Assembly (NCBI GenBank): GCA_049431945.1
Contig: JBMTDJ010000053.1
Coordinates: 1-14,075 of the forward strand
DNA length: 14,075 bases
From: Mxb001 sp049431945
GTDB taxonomy: Bacteria > Actinomycetota > Actinomycetes > S36-B12
Direction of reading: 5' to 3'
The stretch's first letter is position 1, and every line of letters starts with the position of its first letter. Positions 1 to 7,184 of the stretch are shown here, piece by piece. The notes beneath the pieces are model-generated. The model was not told the origin of the DNA. It searched no databases and saw only the letters and a program-made list of their open reading frames with translations. Made by a program: the position numbers and the translations under genes.

Positions 1-1295
1 TGTTCCTGTCCGATGTCTATGGACCCGGCGAGGTGCTCGCCGAGGGCATCGTCCCGCGCCGACTGGTGACGACGTCGACGCACTTCCACCGGCAGGCATG
101 GGGCATGCAGCCCGCCAACGGGGTGCGCATCCACATCTCAGGAATCGATCTCATTCGCGACGAGAAGGGCGGCTTCCGAGTCCTCGAGGACAATCTGCGC
201 AATCCCTCAGGGGTGTCGTACGTGCTCCAGAATCGGCGCACCTTGGCGCACGTGATTCCCGAGGTCTTCGCCGGGCACGTCGTCCGGCCCGTCGCCGAAT
301 ACCCCGAGCGCCTAGAGCGGGCACTCGCCAAGGCAGCGTCGGTGAGCAACCCGGTCATCGTCGTCCTCACTCCGGGAGTGCACAACTCCGCCCACTACGA
401 GCACGCCTTCCTTGCGCGCAACATGGGTGTCGAGCTCGTGGAGGGACGGGATCTCTACTGTCGCGACGACCGAGTGTGGATGCGCACCACACTCGGACCA
501 CGGCAGGTTGACGTGATCTATCGACGTATCGACGACGACTACCTCGATCCGCTGCAACTTCGACCCGACAGCGTGCTTGGGGTTCCAGGCGTCCTCAATG
601 CAGCCCGTGCCGGCAATGTGACGATCGCCAACGCCGTGGGCAACGGCGTCGCGGACGACAAAGCCATCTACCCCTACGTACCTGCACTGATTCGCTACTA
701 CCTCGGCGCCGAGCCCATCCTTCCCAATGTCGACACCTTCGATCTAGGGGATGAGGATCAGCGAGCCCACGTCTTCAGCCGCATCGAGCGGATGGTCGTC
801 AAGCCCAGTGACGCATCCGGTGGCTACGGATTGCTCATGGGACCGTCGGCGACGGAGGAGCAGATTGTCGAGACACGGTCTGCTGTCGAGGCGAATCCCC
901 GCGGCTGGATCGCGCAGCCTGTCGTCACCTTCTCGACATGTCCCACGGTGGTCGACGGCGGCCGGGTCGAGGCACGGCACGTCGACCTGCGTCCCTTCGC
1001 TGTCAATGACGGGGATGAGATCTACGTCCTTCCCGGTGGCCTGACCCGGGTTGCGCTTCCCGAGGGAAGCCTGGTCGTGAACTCAAGCCAGGGGGGAGGG
1101 TCGAAGGACACGTGGGTCCTCGATGCCGCGGGCGCGGTGTCCCGGCCTCAGCCACGTCAGCGCCGGCGGGCGTCGGTCGAGCCGGATCTGCCCGCACGAC
1201 ATGAGGCGCCGCGTACCCATGACGAGCGCCTTCAGCAGCAGGAGCGCCAGCAGCAGCAGGGGCGTCAGCATCACGAACCCGAGGCACCATGCTGA
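1..1295 (+). CDS. Circularly permuted type 2 ATP-grasp protein (5' partial)
   Basis: The reading frame is already open at base 3, so the N-terminus lies upstream. Visible family blocks are DVYGPGEVL, GVRIHISGIDLIRDE and LEDNLRNPSGVSYVLQNR near the left edge. The nucleotide-binding block VVKPSDASGGYG follows (Lys codon 801-803), then RHVDLRPF and the terminal SSQGGGSKDTWVL at about 1084-1122. These identify the circularly permuted ATP-grasp family (old DUF404/DUF407, COG2308; Rv2411c in M. tuberculosis, from memory). ATP-grasp enzymes join a carboxylate to an amine through an acyl-phosphate; the substrates of this family are unknown. The last ~57 residues are a variable Arg/Gln-rich tail, which I recall as common in actinobacterial members. 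The stop overlaps the start of the alpha-E gene by 7 bases, indicating translational coupling. Family assignment is firm; the biochemical role is inferred. Confidence 0.93.
   Translation, partial: FLSDVYGPGEVLAEGIVPRRLVTTSTHFHRQAWGMQPANGVRIHISGIDLIRDEKGGFRVLEDNLRNPSGVSYVLQNRRTLAHVIPEVFAGHVVRPVAEYPERLERALAKAASVSNPVIVVLTPGVHNSAHYEHAFLARNMGVELVEGRDLYCRDDRVWMRTTLGPRQVDVIYRRIDDDYLDPLQLRPDSVLGVPGVLNAARAGNVTIANAVGNGVADDKAIYPYVPALIRYYLGAEPILPNVDTFDLGDEDQRAHVFSRIERMVVKPSDASGGYGLLMGPSATEEQIVETRSAVEANPRGWIAQPVVTFSTCPTVVDGGRVEARHVDLRPFAVNDGDEIYVLPGGLTRVALPEGSLVVNSSQGGGSKDTWVLDAAGAVSRPQPRQRRRASVEPDLPARHEAPRTHDERLQQQERQQQQGRQHHEPEAPC
1233..1259 (+). repeat. CAG-codon tract encoding a Gln-rich C-terminal tail
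   Basis: Three CAG codons at 1233-1241 and four more at 1248-1259, separated by GAG CGC, encode a QQQERQQQQ stretch near the C-terminus of the ATP-grasp protein. Another CAG lies at 1266-1268. The tract is in frame and sits 30 bases before the alpha-E start codon. A triplet run like this can vary in length by slippage without breaking the frame, but no variation can be seen from one sequence. Confidence 0.75.
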
Positions 1296-2191
1296 GTCGG
1301 ATCGCAGAGTCCTTCTTCTGGATCGGTAGATACCTCGAGCGTGCGCATGCGACGGCCCGCATGGTGGCCGAGCACCATCAACTGATCGTGGAGGAATCCC
1401 CTGCCGATGAGGCGGGTGCATCCGCGATGCTGCTCGAGGCCCTCTCACTTGAGGATGACGGCAGCGGCGGCTCGCTTGTCACCACCGTGCTGGGAGACCC
1501 GGGGAGGCCGTCGACCGTCGCAGGGGCCATCGCGTCCGCGCGAGCGAATGCACTGGCCGTGCGCGACGTCCTTTCCGTCGAAGTCTTCGAGGCACTCAAT
1601 GCGGCGCACCTATCCGTCGTACGAGGACTTGGTCTCGCCCGCGTGGACAGTCCCGGTGTTGCGCTCCATCGTGTCGTCGAGCGACTCCTGGTCGTCCACG
1701 GCGTCATCGCCTGGGCGATGCCGCGCGATGAGGCATACCACTTCTTCGTCCTCGGACGCTCACTCGAGCGGATAGACATGACGGCCAGACTCCTCGCCGT
1801 GCAGCATGATGCGGTGTGGCCGGAGTCAGGGCCGGTCGCGGCACTGCGCTCGGCCGCTGCCCACTCGGCCTACCTCCGGCGAGCCGCCATCGACGGGGAC
1901 GGGGTTCGGGAGTTCCTCGTGCTCGACCCGGATTTCCCGCGTTCCATGCGACGCAGCGCTGTGGAGGCCGAGGATGCGGTGCGCTCGATCATGACGCTGG
2001 GCGCCGGGGGTGGTACCGAGCTCTTGCGCGAGGTCGGCATGCTCCGATCATCACTGGAGTTCGCGGTGCGCCCCACACCGGAGGACGTCGATCGGCTCGC
2101 CGAGCAGGCTCGAATCGCCGCGATGACCGCCTCCGACATCGCGGACGCGGCGTTCTTCCGCCAATCCGGCACGATCGTCTGGAGCCACTGA
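1289..2191 (+). CDS. Alpha-E domain protein (DUF403)
   Basis: This 300-residue, almost entirely helical protein opens with MLSRIAESFFWIGRYLERAH, the hallmark N-terminus of the alpha-E family (COG2307; Rv2410c in M. tuberculosis, from memory). Length is normal and the domain fills the whole protein; there is no signal peptide or membrane segment. The ATG at 1289 lies inside the end of the ATP-grasp gene, with a GAGG at 1281-1284 four bases before it. Its TGA shares one base with the next ATG (TGATG, 2189-2193). Alpha-E proteins nearly always travel with the ATP-grasp and transglutaminase encoded on either side, so a role as partner in the same peptide-forming or peptide-attaching pathway is likely. 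No catalytic activity has been shown for the family to my knowledge. Confidence 0.93.
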   Translation: MLSRIAESFFWIGRYLERAHATARMVAEHHQLIVEESPADEAGASAMLLEALSLEDDGSGGSLVTTVLGDPGRPSTVAGAIASARANALAVRDVLSVEVFEALNAAHLSVVRGLGLARVDSPGVALHRVVERLLVVHGVIAWAMPRDEAYHFFVLGRSLERIDMTARLLAVQHDAVWPESGPVAALRSAAAHSAYLRRAAIDGDGVREFLVLDPDFPRSMRRSAVEAEDAVRSIMTLGAGGGTELLREVGMLRSSLEFAVRPTPEDVDRLAEQARIAAMTASDIADAAFFRQSGTIVWSH

Positions 2192-3066
2192 TGGGGGGCA
2201 TCCCCGAGTCAGGCGGTGGACGCCGCTTGCATATCTCGCATCGCACCGGCTACCGCTACGCCGGCCCGGTCGACGCAAGTTTCAACGAGGTGCGCATGAC
2301 GCCGCTCCACCGCGGTGGGCAGGCGCTTCTCGCCCACACGCTCCACGTCACTCCCAGCACCACGGTGCAGTCCTACGTCGACTACTGGGGCGCTCACGTC
2401 GAGACCTTCGATGTCCATGACCCGCACGATCGTCTGGAGGTTGTGTCCGTGAGCACGGTGGACACACCGCCTCACCGTCGCATCGACAAGCGAGCCGACT
2501 GGGCGACCGTCACCTCAGACAGCGTCGCGGATCGTTGGGCCGAATACCTCACCGCGACGGGATACGTCGATGACGCGTCGTTGGACCCGCTGAGAGCGCC
2601 GGTCATCGAACTGATGGCCGCCGCTCACTCGCCTCGAGTTGCCGTCGACATCGCCGTGGGTGAAGTCCGCCAGCGCATCTCCTACACGCCGGGAGTCACA
2701 TCCGTGTACACGACCGCACACGAGGCCTGGGCCGAGGGGCATGGCGTGTGCCAGGACTACACGCATGTCACGCTGTCACTGCTCCGCGCCGCTCGAATCC
2801 CCGCGCGGTACGTCAGCGGATACCTTCACTCCCTGGAGGAACGCGTCGGCGAGACCGTGGAGGGCGAGAGCCACGCGTGGGTCGAATACTGGGACGGGGA
2901 CTGGCATGCCGTCGACCCCACCAACGACCGGGAGGTAGGGCCCGCCCACGTCGTGGTCGCACACGGGCGCGACTACGCCGACGTCCCGCCGCTCAAGGGC
3001 ATCTACGCGGGGGGCACGAGCGAGGCGCTCGGGGTGATCGTGGAGATCACCCAGCAGGCCACCTAG
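2191..3066 (+). CDS. Transglutaminase-like cysteine protein with Bact_transglu_N domain
   Basis: The 291-residue product has an N-terminal beta-rich Bact_transglu_N region (about residues 12-95; blocks HRTGYRYAGPV and NEVRMTPL) followed by a transglutaminase/protease core. The papain-like triad is visible: Cys187 in GHGVCQDY, His228 in ESHAWVEY and Asp242 in AVDPTND. The family corresponds to COG1305 (Rv2409c in M. tuberculosis, from memory). The reaction could be peptide cleavage or amide transfer; the sequence cannot tell which. I chose ATG 2191 because it overlaps the preceding stop (TGATG), has GGAG at 2181-2184 with a six-base spacer, and matches the domain start; the open frame continues upstream to 1816 but only as a shadow of the alpha-E gene. 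It completes the operon. Its TAG stop overlaps the stop of the convergent decarboxylase gene. Confidence 0.93.
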   Translation: MGGIPESGGGRRLHISHRTGYRYAGPVDASFNEVRMTPLHRGGQALLAHTLHVTPSTTVQSYVDYWGAHVETFDVHDPHDRLEVVSVSTVDTPPHRRIDKRADWATVTSDSVADRWAEYLTATGYVDDASLDPLRAPVIELMAAAHSPRVAVDIAVGEVRQRISYTPGVTSVYTTAHEAWAEGHGVCQDYTHVTLSLLRAARIPARYVSGYLHSLEERVGETVEGESHAWVEYWDGDWHAVDPTNDREVGPAHVVVAHGRDYADVPPLKGIYAGGTSEALGVIVEITQQAT

Positions 3067-4688
3067 ACCCGCTTGCCCAGCGCATCGGTCAGGCGCAAGA
3101 GCGCCGGGCTCCTGTCCGCCTTGGGGACGAGCGCGCGGATGATGCACAGTTCGTCAGACGCCATGGCATCGGTCAGCGCGGTGTCCAGCTCCCCTTCCGT
3201 CGTCGCCAACCAACCCCGCCCGGTACCGAACACCGCTGGAAGGGCCTCGGCACGCAGCGGTGGGATGTCATTGAAGGCTCCGTCCTTCATCGGCCGCTGC
3301 GTGCCGTAGCCGTTGTTATCGAGGACGAGGATGACAGGGTGAATGCCATGGAAGGCGGCGGAGGCTGCCTCGAGGCCGGTCATGGCGAAGGCCCCGTCGC
3401 CTACCAGCACCACGGGACGTACCCCGGGCTCCGCGATACCCGCGCCTAGGGCACCGGGAACGGCGTACCCCATCGTGGCGTAGTAGGCGCTGGCGAGGCA
3501 CCAGCGCGGCGCCGAAAGATCAACGGAGGCGAAAAGGCACTCACCAGGATCGACAAGCAGACCGTGTCGATCATCCATGTGCGCGTCCACGGCTGCGATG
3601 ACGCGGGCGACACTCAGCGGCGCCGAGTCTTCGGGGTCGAAGCCCGGCCGGTGGTGCAGCGCCTCAGTCACGACCTCCCCCTGCCCGCTGGCTGCCTCGG
3701 CCAGGGCCGGGAGGAACGCCCACAGGGGGACATCCTTGTAGGTGCGCAGCCCGATCGTCACCTCGTTGTCCTGCGCGTCGATGTGCCTGTGTGGATCGAG
3801 ATGAGCGGTGAAGGCACCCATGGTGAGATCGGTATTGAGCACGCCGAAGCTCACCACGGTGCTCGCAGTCTCGACGCGCTCGACGACGTCCGCATCGGAC
3901 ACCGCGCCCATATAGACGCCGAGGGAGAGCGGGTGACGCTCAGGGAAGAGTCCCTTGGCAAGCGAACTCGTCGCAACCGGCACCTGCAAGCGCTCCGCAG
4001 CTCCCACAAGGGCGTCGCCGAGTCCGCGTCGCCACACCATGGCGCCTGCGTGGACCACGGGGGTCGCCGAATCACGCAGGCACTCCATCGCATCCGCCAC
4101 GGCCGCGCGAAGTCTCTCGTCATCAACAGGCGGCATGTGCGAGCGAAGGTGCTCGTGCTGGGGCGGTGAGATGGCCACCTCGACCATGTCCCGTGGGATC
4201 TCGAGATATCCGGGCCGCTGGTGCGAGAGCACCTCGGTGATCACCCTGTCGATCTCATCCGCCGCTGTGGCTGGGTTGTCGATGACGGCCTGAGCACAGG
4301 TGAGTTCCTCGAAGACGACCAATTGCGAGTCGAAATTGCGAATCTTGTGATGCAGGAGCACGTCACCTACGCGCTCTTTCAGCCCCGGGGCTCCCGAGAT
4401 GACGAGGAGCGGCACCTGCTCCGCCCACGCGCCCGCCACGGCGTTGGTGATCTTGAGACCGCCAACGCCGTAGGTCACCGCGACCACGCCTAGGCCCTTG
4501 AGCCGGGCGTAGGCGTCTGCAGCAAATGCGGCACCCTGCTCGTCCGCCGTGACGAGGAAGGGAAAGCCCACTTCCTCCATGTCGGCGAACAATCGCAACG
4601 CGTAGTCGCCGACGATGCCGAACCCCCGTTTCACGCCACGCTGCTGAAGGCGGTTCGCGAGATGGGAGGCAATGGTGAGTTCAGTCAC
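3063..4688 (-). CDS. Thiamine-diphosphate 2-oxo acid decarboxylase (indole-/phenylpyruvate decarboxylase-like)
   Basis: This 541-residue cytosolic enzyme has the three-domain layout of the pyruvate/indolepyruvate decarboxylase family. Visible landmarks are Asp28 in GIVGDYALRLF, Glu50 in TADEQGAAFAADAYAR (the ThDP-activating Glu), the His113-His114 pair in LLHHKIRNF that marks decarboxylases of this type, and the ThDP/Mg motif from GDG (430-432) to NN (458-459). The HH pair and the NGYGTQ...FNDI segment favour an indolepyruvate, phenylpyruvate or branched-chain oxo acid decarboxylase over acetolactate synthase or oxalyl-CoA decarboxylase. Gln464 occupies the place of catalytic Glu473 of Zymomonas pyruvate decarboxylase, so activity or substrate may differ. 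The start is GTG 4688; no Shine-Dalgarno precedes it, but a TAGTCT hexamer lies six bases upstream. The gene is last in the minus-strand directon, 16 bases after the YczE-family gene. Substrate is not assignable. Confidence 0.88.
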   Translation of the reverse strand: MTELTIASHLANRLQQRGVKRGFGIVGDYALRLFADMEEVGFPFLVTADEQGAAFAADAYARLKGLGVVAVTYGVGGLKITNAVAGAWAEQVPLLVISGAPGLKERVGDVLLHHKIRNFDSQLVVFEELTCAQAVIDNPATAADEIDRVITEVLSHQRPGYLEIPRDMVEVAISPPQHEHLRSHMPPVDDERLRAAVADAMECLRDSATPVVHAGAMVWRRGLGDALVGAAERLQVPVATSSLAKGLFPERHPLSLGVYMGAVSDADVVERVETASTVVSFGVLNTDLTMGAFTAHLDPHRHIDAQDNEVTIGLRTYKDVPLWAFLPALAEAASGQGEVVTEALHHRPGFDPEDSAPLSVARVIAAVDAHMDDRHGLLVDPGECLFASVDLSAPRWCLASAYYATMGYAVPGALGAGIAEPGVRPVVLVGDGAFAMTGLEAASAAFHGIHPVILVLDNNGYGTQRPMKDGAFNDIPPLRAEALPAVFGTGRGWLATTEGELDTALTDAMASDELCIIRALVPKADRSPALLRLTDALGKRV

Positions 4689-4694
4689 CCACGC

Positions 4695-4700
4695 AGACTA
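4695..4700 (-). promoter_or_regulatory. Candidate -10 box (TAGTCT) for a leaderless decarboxylase mRNA
   Basis: On the minus strand TAGTCT lies in the 16-base gap after the YczE-family gene, exactly six bases (gcgtgg) before GTG 4688. It fits the TAnnnT core of actinobacterial -10 boxes at the distance that puts the first transcribed base on the start codon. There is no ribosome site for GTG 4688 and no recognisable -35. Confidence 0.5.
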
Positions 4701-4704
4701 GTCG

Positions 4705-5433
4705 TCACGCTTCGAGCTCCGGATGGACGTCCCCGGGCGGCACTTCGTGGTCGGAGCCGGCCAGCCAGCCGACGACACGCAGCCCGTAGCCGACTGACGG
4801 GCCGATCAGGAGCGCGAATAGCACCGTGCCGATTCCCACCGTGCCACCAAGGAGCCAGCCGATGGCAAGGACGACGAGTTCGATGGATAGGCGGACCGGA
4901 GTGACCGCAATCCCCGTGCGTTCGTGAATGCCCGTCATGAGGCCATCGCGCGGTCCTGGACCAAGATTGGTCGTGAGATACAGACCGCTGCCGATCCCGA
5001 CGAGCGCGATGCCGCCGATCACCTGGGCCAGGCGCCAGCCGGCCGACTCAGGGGTGGGTAGCACGCTGATCATGACCTGGAGTGAGAGGGCGATGACGAC
5101 CGCGTTGGCGATCGTCCCGAGACCCGGCCGCTCTCGAAGCGGGATCCACATCAGCAGGACCACGACGCTCGTGAAGAAGGTGGCGAGTCCGATCGCTATC
5201 CCCGTGCGTACGGAGATCCCCTGTGCGAAGACAGTCCACGGGGCGTTGCCGAGGGCCGCATCGACGAGCATGGCCTCTCCGGTCCCAAAGAGCCAGAGCC
5301 CGAGGACGAGGATGACGAATGTCGCGGGGCCTGTCCTCCATCGGGAGCCCTCGCTGCGCCATCGGGTGCGAGGGATCGTGCGGGAAGGTACGACGGCTCG
5401 CCAAACCTCGCCGACAGTCACGAGCGGGGACAC
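4705..5433 (-). CDS. YczE/YyaS-family integral membrane protein
   Basis: The 242-residue product is an integral membrane protein with about five or six helices (roughly residues 38-62, 76-97, 107-126, 134-154, 175-197 and 200-225). Diagnostic blocks are GLWLFGTGEAML, LGNAPWTVFAQG, LMWIPLRERPGLGT and NLGPGPRDGLMTGI, which match the YczE/YyaS/YitT-related family (COG2364). Function is unknown; transport has been suggested for the family. The start is uncertain. GTG 5433 lies only two bases after a strong GGGAGG, while in-frame GTG 5421 lies 14 bases after it; neither spacing is ideal, and the extra residues precede the first helix. The gene starts 18 bases after the NADH dehydrogenase stop, so the two are probably co-transcribed. 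Confidence 0.87.
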   Translation of the reverse strand: MSPLVTVGEVWRAVVPSRTIPRTRWRSEGSRWRTGPATFVILVLGLWLFGTGEAMLVDAALGNAPWTVFAQGISVRTGIAIGLATFFTSVVVLLMWIPLRERPGLGTIANAVVIALSLQVMISVLPTPESAGWRLAQVIGGIALVGIGSGLYLTTNLGPGPRDGLMTGIHERTGIAVTPVRLSIELVVLAIGWLLGGTVGIGTVLFALLIGPSVGYGLRVVGWLAGSDHEVPPGDVHPELEA

Positions 5434-5435
5434 TA

Positions 5436-5441
5436 CCTCCC
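5436..5441 (-). promoter_or_regulatory. Strong Shine-Dalgarno with abnormal spacing before the YczE-family gene
   Basis: GGGAGG on the minus strand lies between the NADH dehydrogenase stop and the YczE-family start. It is two bases from GTG 5433 and fourteen from GTG 5421. The site supports translation from a polycistronic mRNA but does not settle which GTG is used. Confidence 0.6.
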
Positions 5442-5451
5442 GGCAGGCGGA

Positions 5452-6675
5452 CTACTCGATGATGGCTCGGCGAGGGCCAATGCTCCATGCGAGGTAGTTC
5501 CAGGCCCAGTCAGCCAGCACGCTCACTCGGTTACGGCCGCCTGCGAGATAGGCGACGTGCAGCCCCAGCCAGGCGAGCCAGGCGGGGGTGCCGTGCAGAC
5601 GAAGTCCCTGAGGCGTCTCGGCTACGGCGCGTCGACGACCGATGGTGGCCATCTGTCCCTTGTCGAAGTAGGCGAAGGGCTGCATGAGTTTGCCGGACGC
5701 GAGCGCGACGATGTTGCGGGCGGCATGGCGGCCCATCTGCATGGCTACGGGTGCCACCATCGGCAGCGCGGTGCCCCCGTCGGGAATGAAGGCGGCAGTG
5801 TCGCCCACCACCCACACATCGGGCACGCCCGGGAGTCGGAGGAACTCATCAACGATGAGGCGGCGCGACGGGCCGGTCGTCCCCAACTCGCTCCATCGCT
5901 CCGGGGCCGCCACGCCAGCAGCCCACACCACCGTGCCTGCAGGGAGGATCTCGCCACTCTTGAGGTGGACGTCTCGCTCGTACATTCGATCAACAGCGGT
6001 GTCCAGTTTGACGACCACTCCGAGTTGCTCGAGTTCCTCCTTGGCGTGCGCGCTGGACTCCTCCGTGAACGAAGGCAGCAACCGTGGTCCCGCCTCAACG
6101 AGCGTGACCGATGCCTTGTCGGCGATCTCCGGATACTCGCGCACAAGGCTGGTCTGCAACTCCGCAACCGCCCCACTCACCTCGACCCCGGTCGGGCCTC
6201 CGCCCACGACGACCACGCGCAAGGCCTCGCGCGACAGCCTGCCCTCCTGCACATCCTCGTAGGTGTTGAGCAATCGCGACTTGATGTGCCGTGCCTCGGC
6301 GATGGACTTCATCTGCAGGGCATGCTCGTCGACACCCGGAATTCCGAAGGTTGTGCCCACGCTCCCGGTGGCTAGGACCAGTTGGTCGTAGGTGATCTCC
6401 TGACCGTCGTACAGCCTGACGCGGTGAGACTGCGGATCTATGCGGACGACGTCTCCTCGAATGAACGTGACGCCGGGGATTGCTGAGCGGACCGGATAGG
6501 CAATGTCATCCTCGGGCAGTGCCCCCGTGGCGACCTGGTAGAGAAGCGGGCTGAAGAGCTGATAGGGATGCCGATCCACCAGCACTACCTCGATCTTGGG
6601 CGAGCGCTTGAGGATCTTGGCAGCATCGAGACCGGCGAAGCCCGCCCCGATGATGACCACCTTCATTCGACGCAT
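5452..6675 (-). CDS. ndh: Type II NADH:quinone dehydrogenase (NDH-2)
   Basis: This 407-residue flavoprotein passes electrons from NADH to membrane quinone without pumping protons. It has an N-terminal FAD fold (GAGFAG, residues 10-15), a second Rossmann motif for NAD (GGGPTGVE, 158-165), the FAD-contacting VVGDTAAF block (289-296) and the quinone-site segment APVAMQMGRHAA (308-319). It ends in Trp-rich amphipathic helices (WLAWLGLHVAYLAGG and ADWAWNYLAW) typical of the membrane-docking tail. The quinone segment has Pro where the textbook AQxxxQ motif has Gln; I recall that variant in actinobacterial relatives, so it is probably functional. ATG 6675 is chosen over in-frame ATG 6666 because a TGG-CACCAT promoter-like element lies six bases before it. 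No Shine-Dalgarno is visible. The gene follows a small unknown gene by 33 bases and precedes the YczE-family gene by 18. Confidence 0.93.
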   Translation of the reverse strand: MRRMKVVIIGAGFAGLDAAKILKRSPKIEVVLVDRHPYQLFSPLLYQVATGALPEDDIAYPVRSAIPGVTFIRGDVVRIDPQSHRVRLYDGQEITYDQLVLATGSVGTTFGIPGVDEHALQMKSIAEARHIKSRLLNTYEDVQEGRLSREALRVVVVGGGPTGVEVSGAVAELQTSLVREYPEIADKASVTLVEAGPRLLPSFTEESSAHAKEELEQLGVVVKLDTAVDRMYERDVHLKSGEILPAGTVVWAAGVAAPERWSELGTTGPSRRLIVDEFLRLPGVPDVWVVGDTAAFIPDGGTALPMVAPVAMQMGRHAARNIVALASGKLMQPFAYFDKGQMATIGRRRAVAETPQGLRLHGTPAWLAWLGLHVAYLAGGRNRVSVLADWAWNYLAWSIGPRRAIIE

Positions 6676-6681
6676 GGCCCG

Positions 6682-6690
6682 ATGGTGCCA
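6682..6690 (-). promoter_or_regulatory. Candidate extended -10 (TGG CACCAT) for leaderless ndh
   Basis: Minus-strand TGGCACCAT ends six bases (cgggcc) before ATG 6675. CACCAT is a weak hexamer (CAnnnT), but the TGn triplet directly before it matches an extended -10 element. The same nine bases occur at the same distance from the L,D-transpeptidase start. There is no ribosome site. Confidence 0.4.
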
Positions 6691-6708
6691 GCAGATGTCG
6701 CTGGGCGT

Positions 6709-7125
6709 CTAAGCAGGGCAGACATCGGTGGCGGATTGCGTCGCACCCTGCGTGCCGGCCACCGCGGCGTAGAGGCGCGCGCATTCAGCAGCGACCACGT
6801 CGCTTTGCAGTGCGACCTCTCCCAGGATCGCCACCGCCTCATCGACTCCAGCGGTGTCCCGGACAGCAAGAAGTTGCAGCAGCACCTGATCGTACGGAGC
6901 CAGACTGGATCCAGCAGTGGGCGGTGCCGAGAGCCGCGCCCGGTCGGCCTCGGTGAGTTCAGGAAGGTCCACCCCGTGCCGATGGGCCTGGGCGGCCACG
7001 ACCTCCGAGACGGACGGCAACTCGCCGACGGCGGACCGGTCGTCGGTGCTCCAGGATCCCCACACCAGCAGGCCCACGACACCCGCTGTCACCGCTGCCA
7101 CGGCGATCACGACAACTCGTACCAC
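6709..7125 (-). CDS. Small membrane-anchored protein of unknown function
   Basis: I do not recognise this 138-residue protein. Residues 2-22 form one hydrophobic helix with a single Arg at position 3, followed by a Trp/Ser/Asp linker and a mostly helical exported or cytoplasmic domain (about residues 37-124). Two cysteines, at 115 and 136, are close enough to pair if the domain is outside the cell; the helix could be a signal anchor. I chose GTG 7125 because a TACCCT hexamer lies exactly six bases upstream and the helix begins at once; the open frame runs on to 7209, but that part crosses the divergent promoter and looks non-coding. The gene is 33 bases upstream of ndh in the same direction and divergent from the exporter gene. 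No function can be offered. Confidence 0.65.
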   Translation of the reverse strand: MVRVVVIAVAAVTAGVVGLLVWGSWSTDDRSAVGELPSVSEVVAAQAHRHGVDLPELTEADRARLSAPPTAGSSLAPYDQVLLQLLAVRDTAGVDEAVAILGEVALQSDVVAAECARLYAAVAGTQGATQSATDVCPA

Positions 7126-7131
7126 GCCACG

Positions 7132-7137
7132 AGGGTA
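7132..7137 (-). promoter_or_regulatory. Candidate -10 box (TACCCT) for the small membrane protein
   Basis: Minus-strand TACCCT stands six bases (cgtggc) before GTG 7125, in the 65-base divergent gap. It fits TAnnnT at leaderless spacing. No Shine-Dalgarno or clear -35 is visible. Confidence 0.5.
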
Positions 7138-7178
7138 CGTCGACTTGACGAATCGATGCCCAGAGAGGGGCGTGGCCG

Positions 7179-7184
7179 TACAGT
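7179..7184 (+). promoter_or_regulatory. Candidate -10 box (TACAGT) for the leaderless DHA2 exporter
   Basis: TACAGT ends six bases (gcgccc) before ATG 7191, placing transcription start on or next to the start codon. It agrees with TATAAT at four of six positions. A TTGACG at 7145-7150 is too far (28 bases) to serve as its -35. No Shine-Dalgarno is present. Confidence 0.5.

Noticed and set aside
1123..1295. A frameshift in the ATP-grasp gene, suspected because the C-terminus turns Arg/Gln-rich
   Set aside because: The frame ends by overlapping the alpha-E start in the normal operon fashion, and Gln-rich tails are, as I recall, common in actinobacterial members of the family.
5557..6375. 272-codon plus-strand open frame opposite ndh
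   Set aside because: It mirrors the ndh codons, shows no motif or ribosome site, and the NDH-2 motifs on the other strand are continuous.
7145..7150. TTGACG as a -35 box for the exporter
   Set aside because: It lies 28 bases from the TACAGT hexamer, far beyond the usual 16-19, and no better -10 stands at the right distance.
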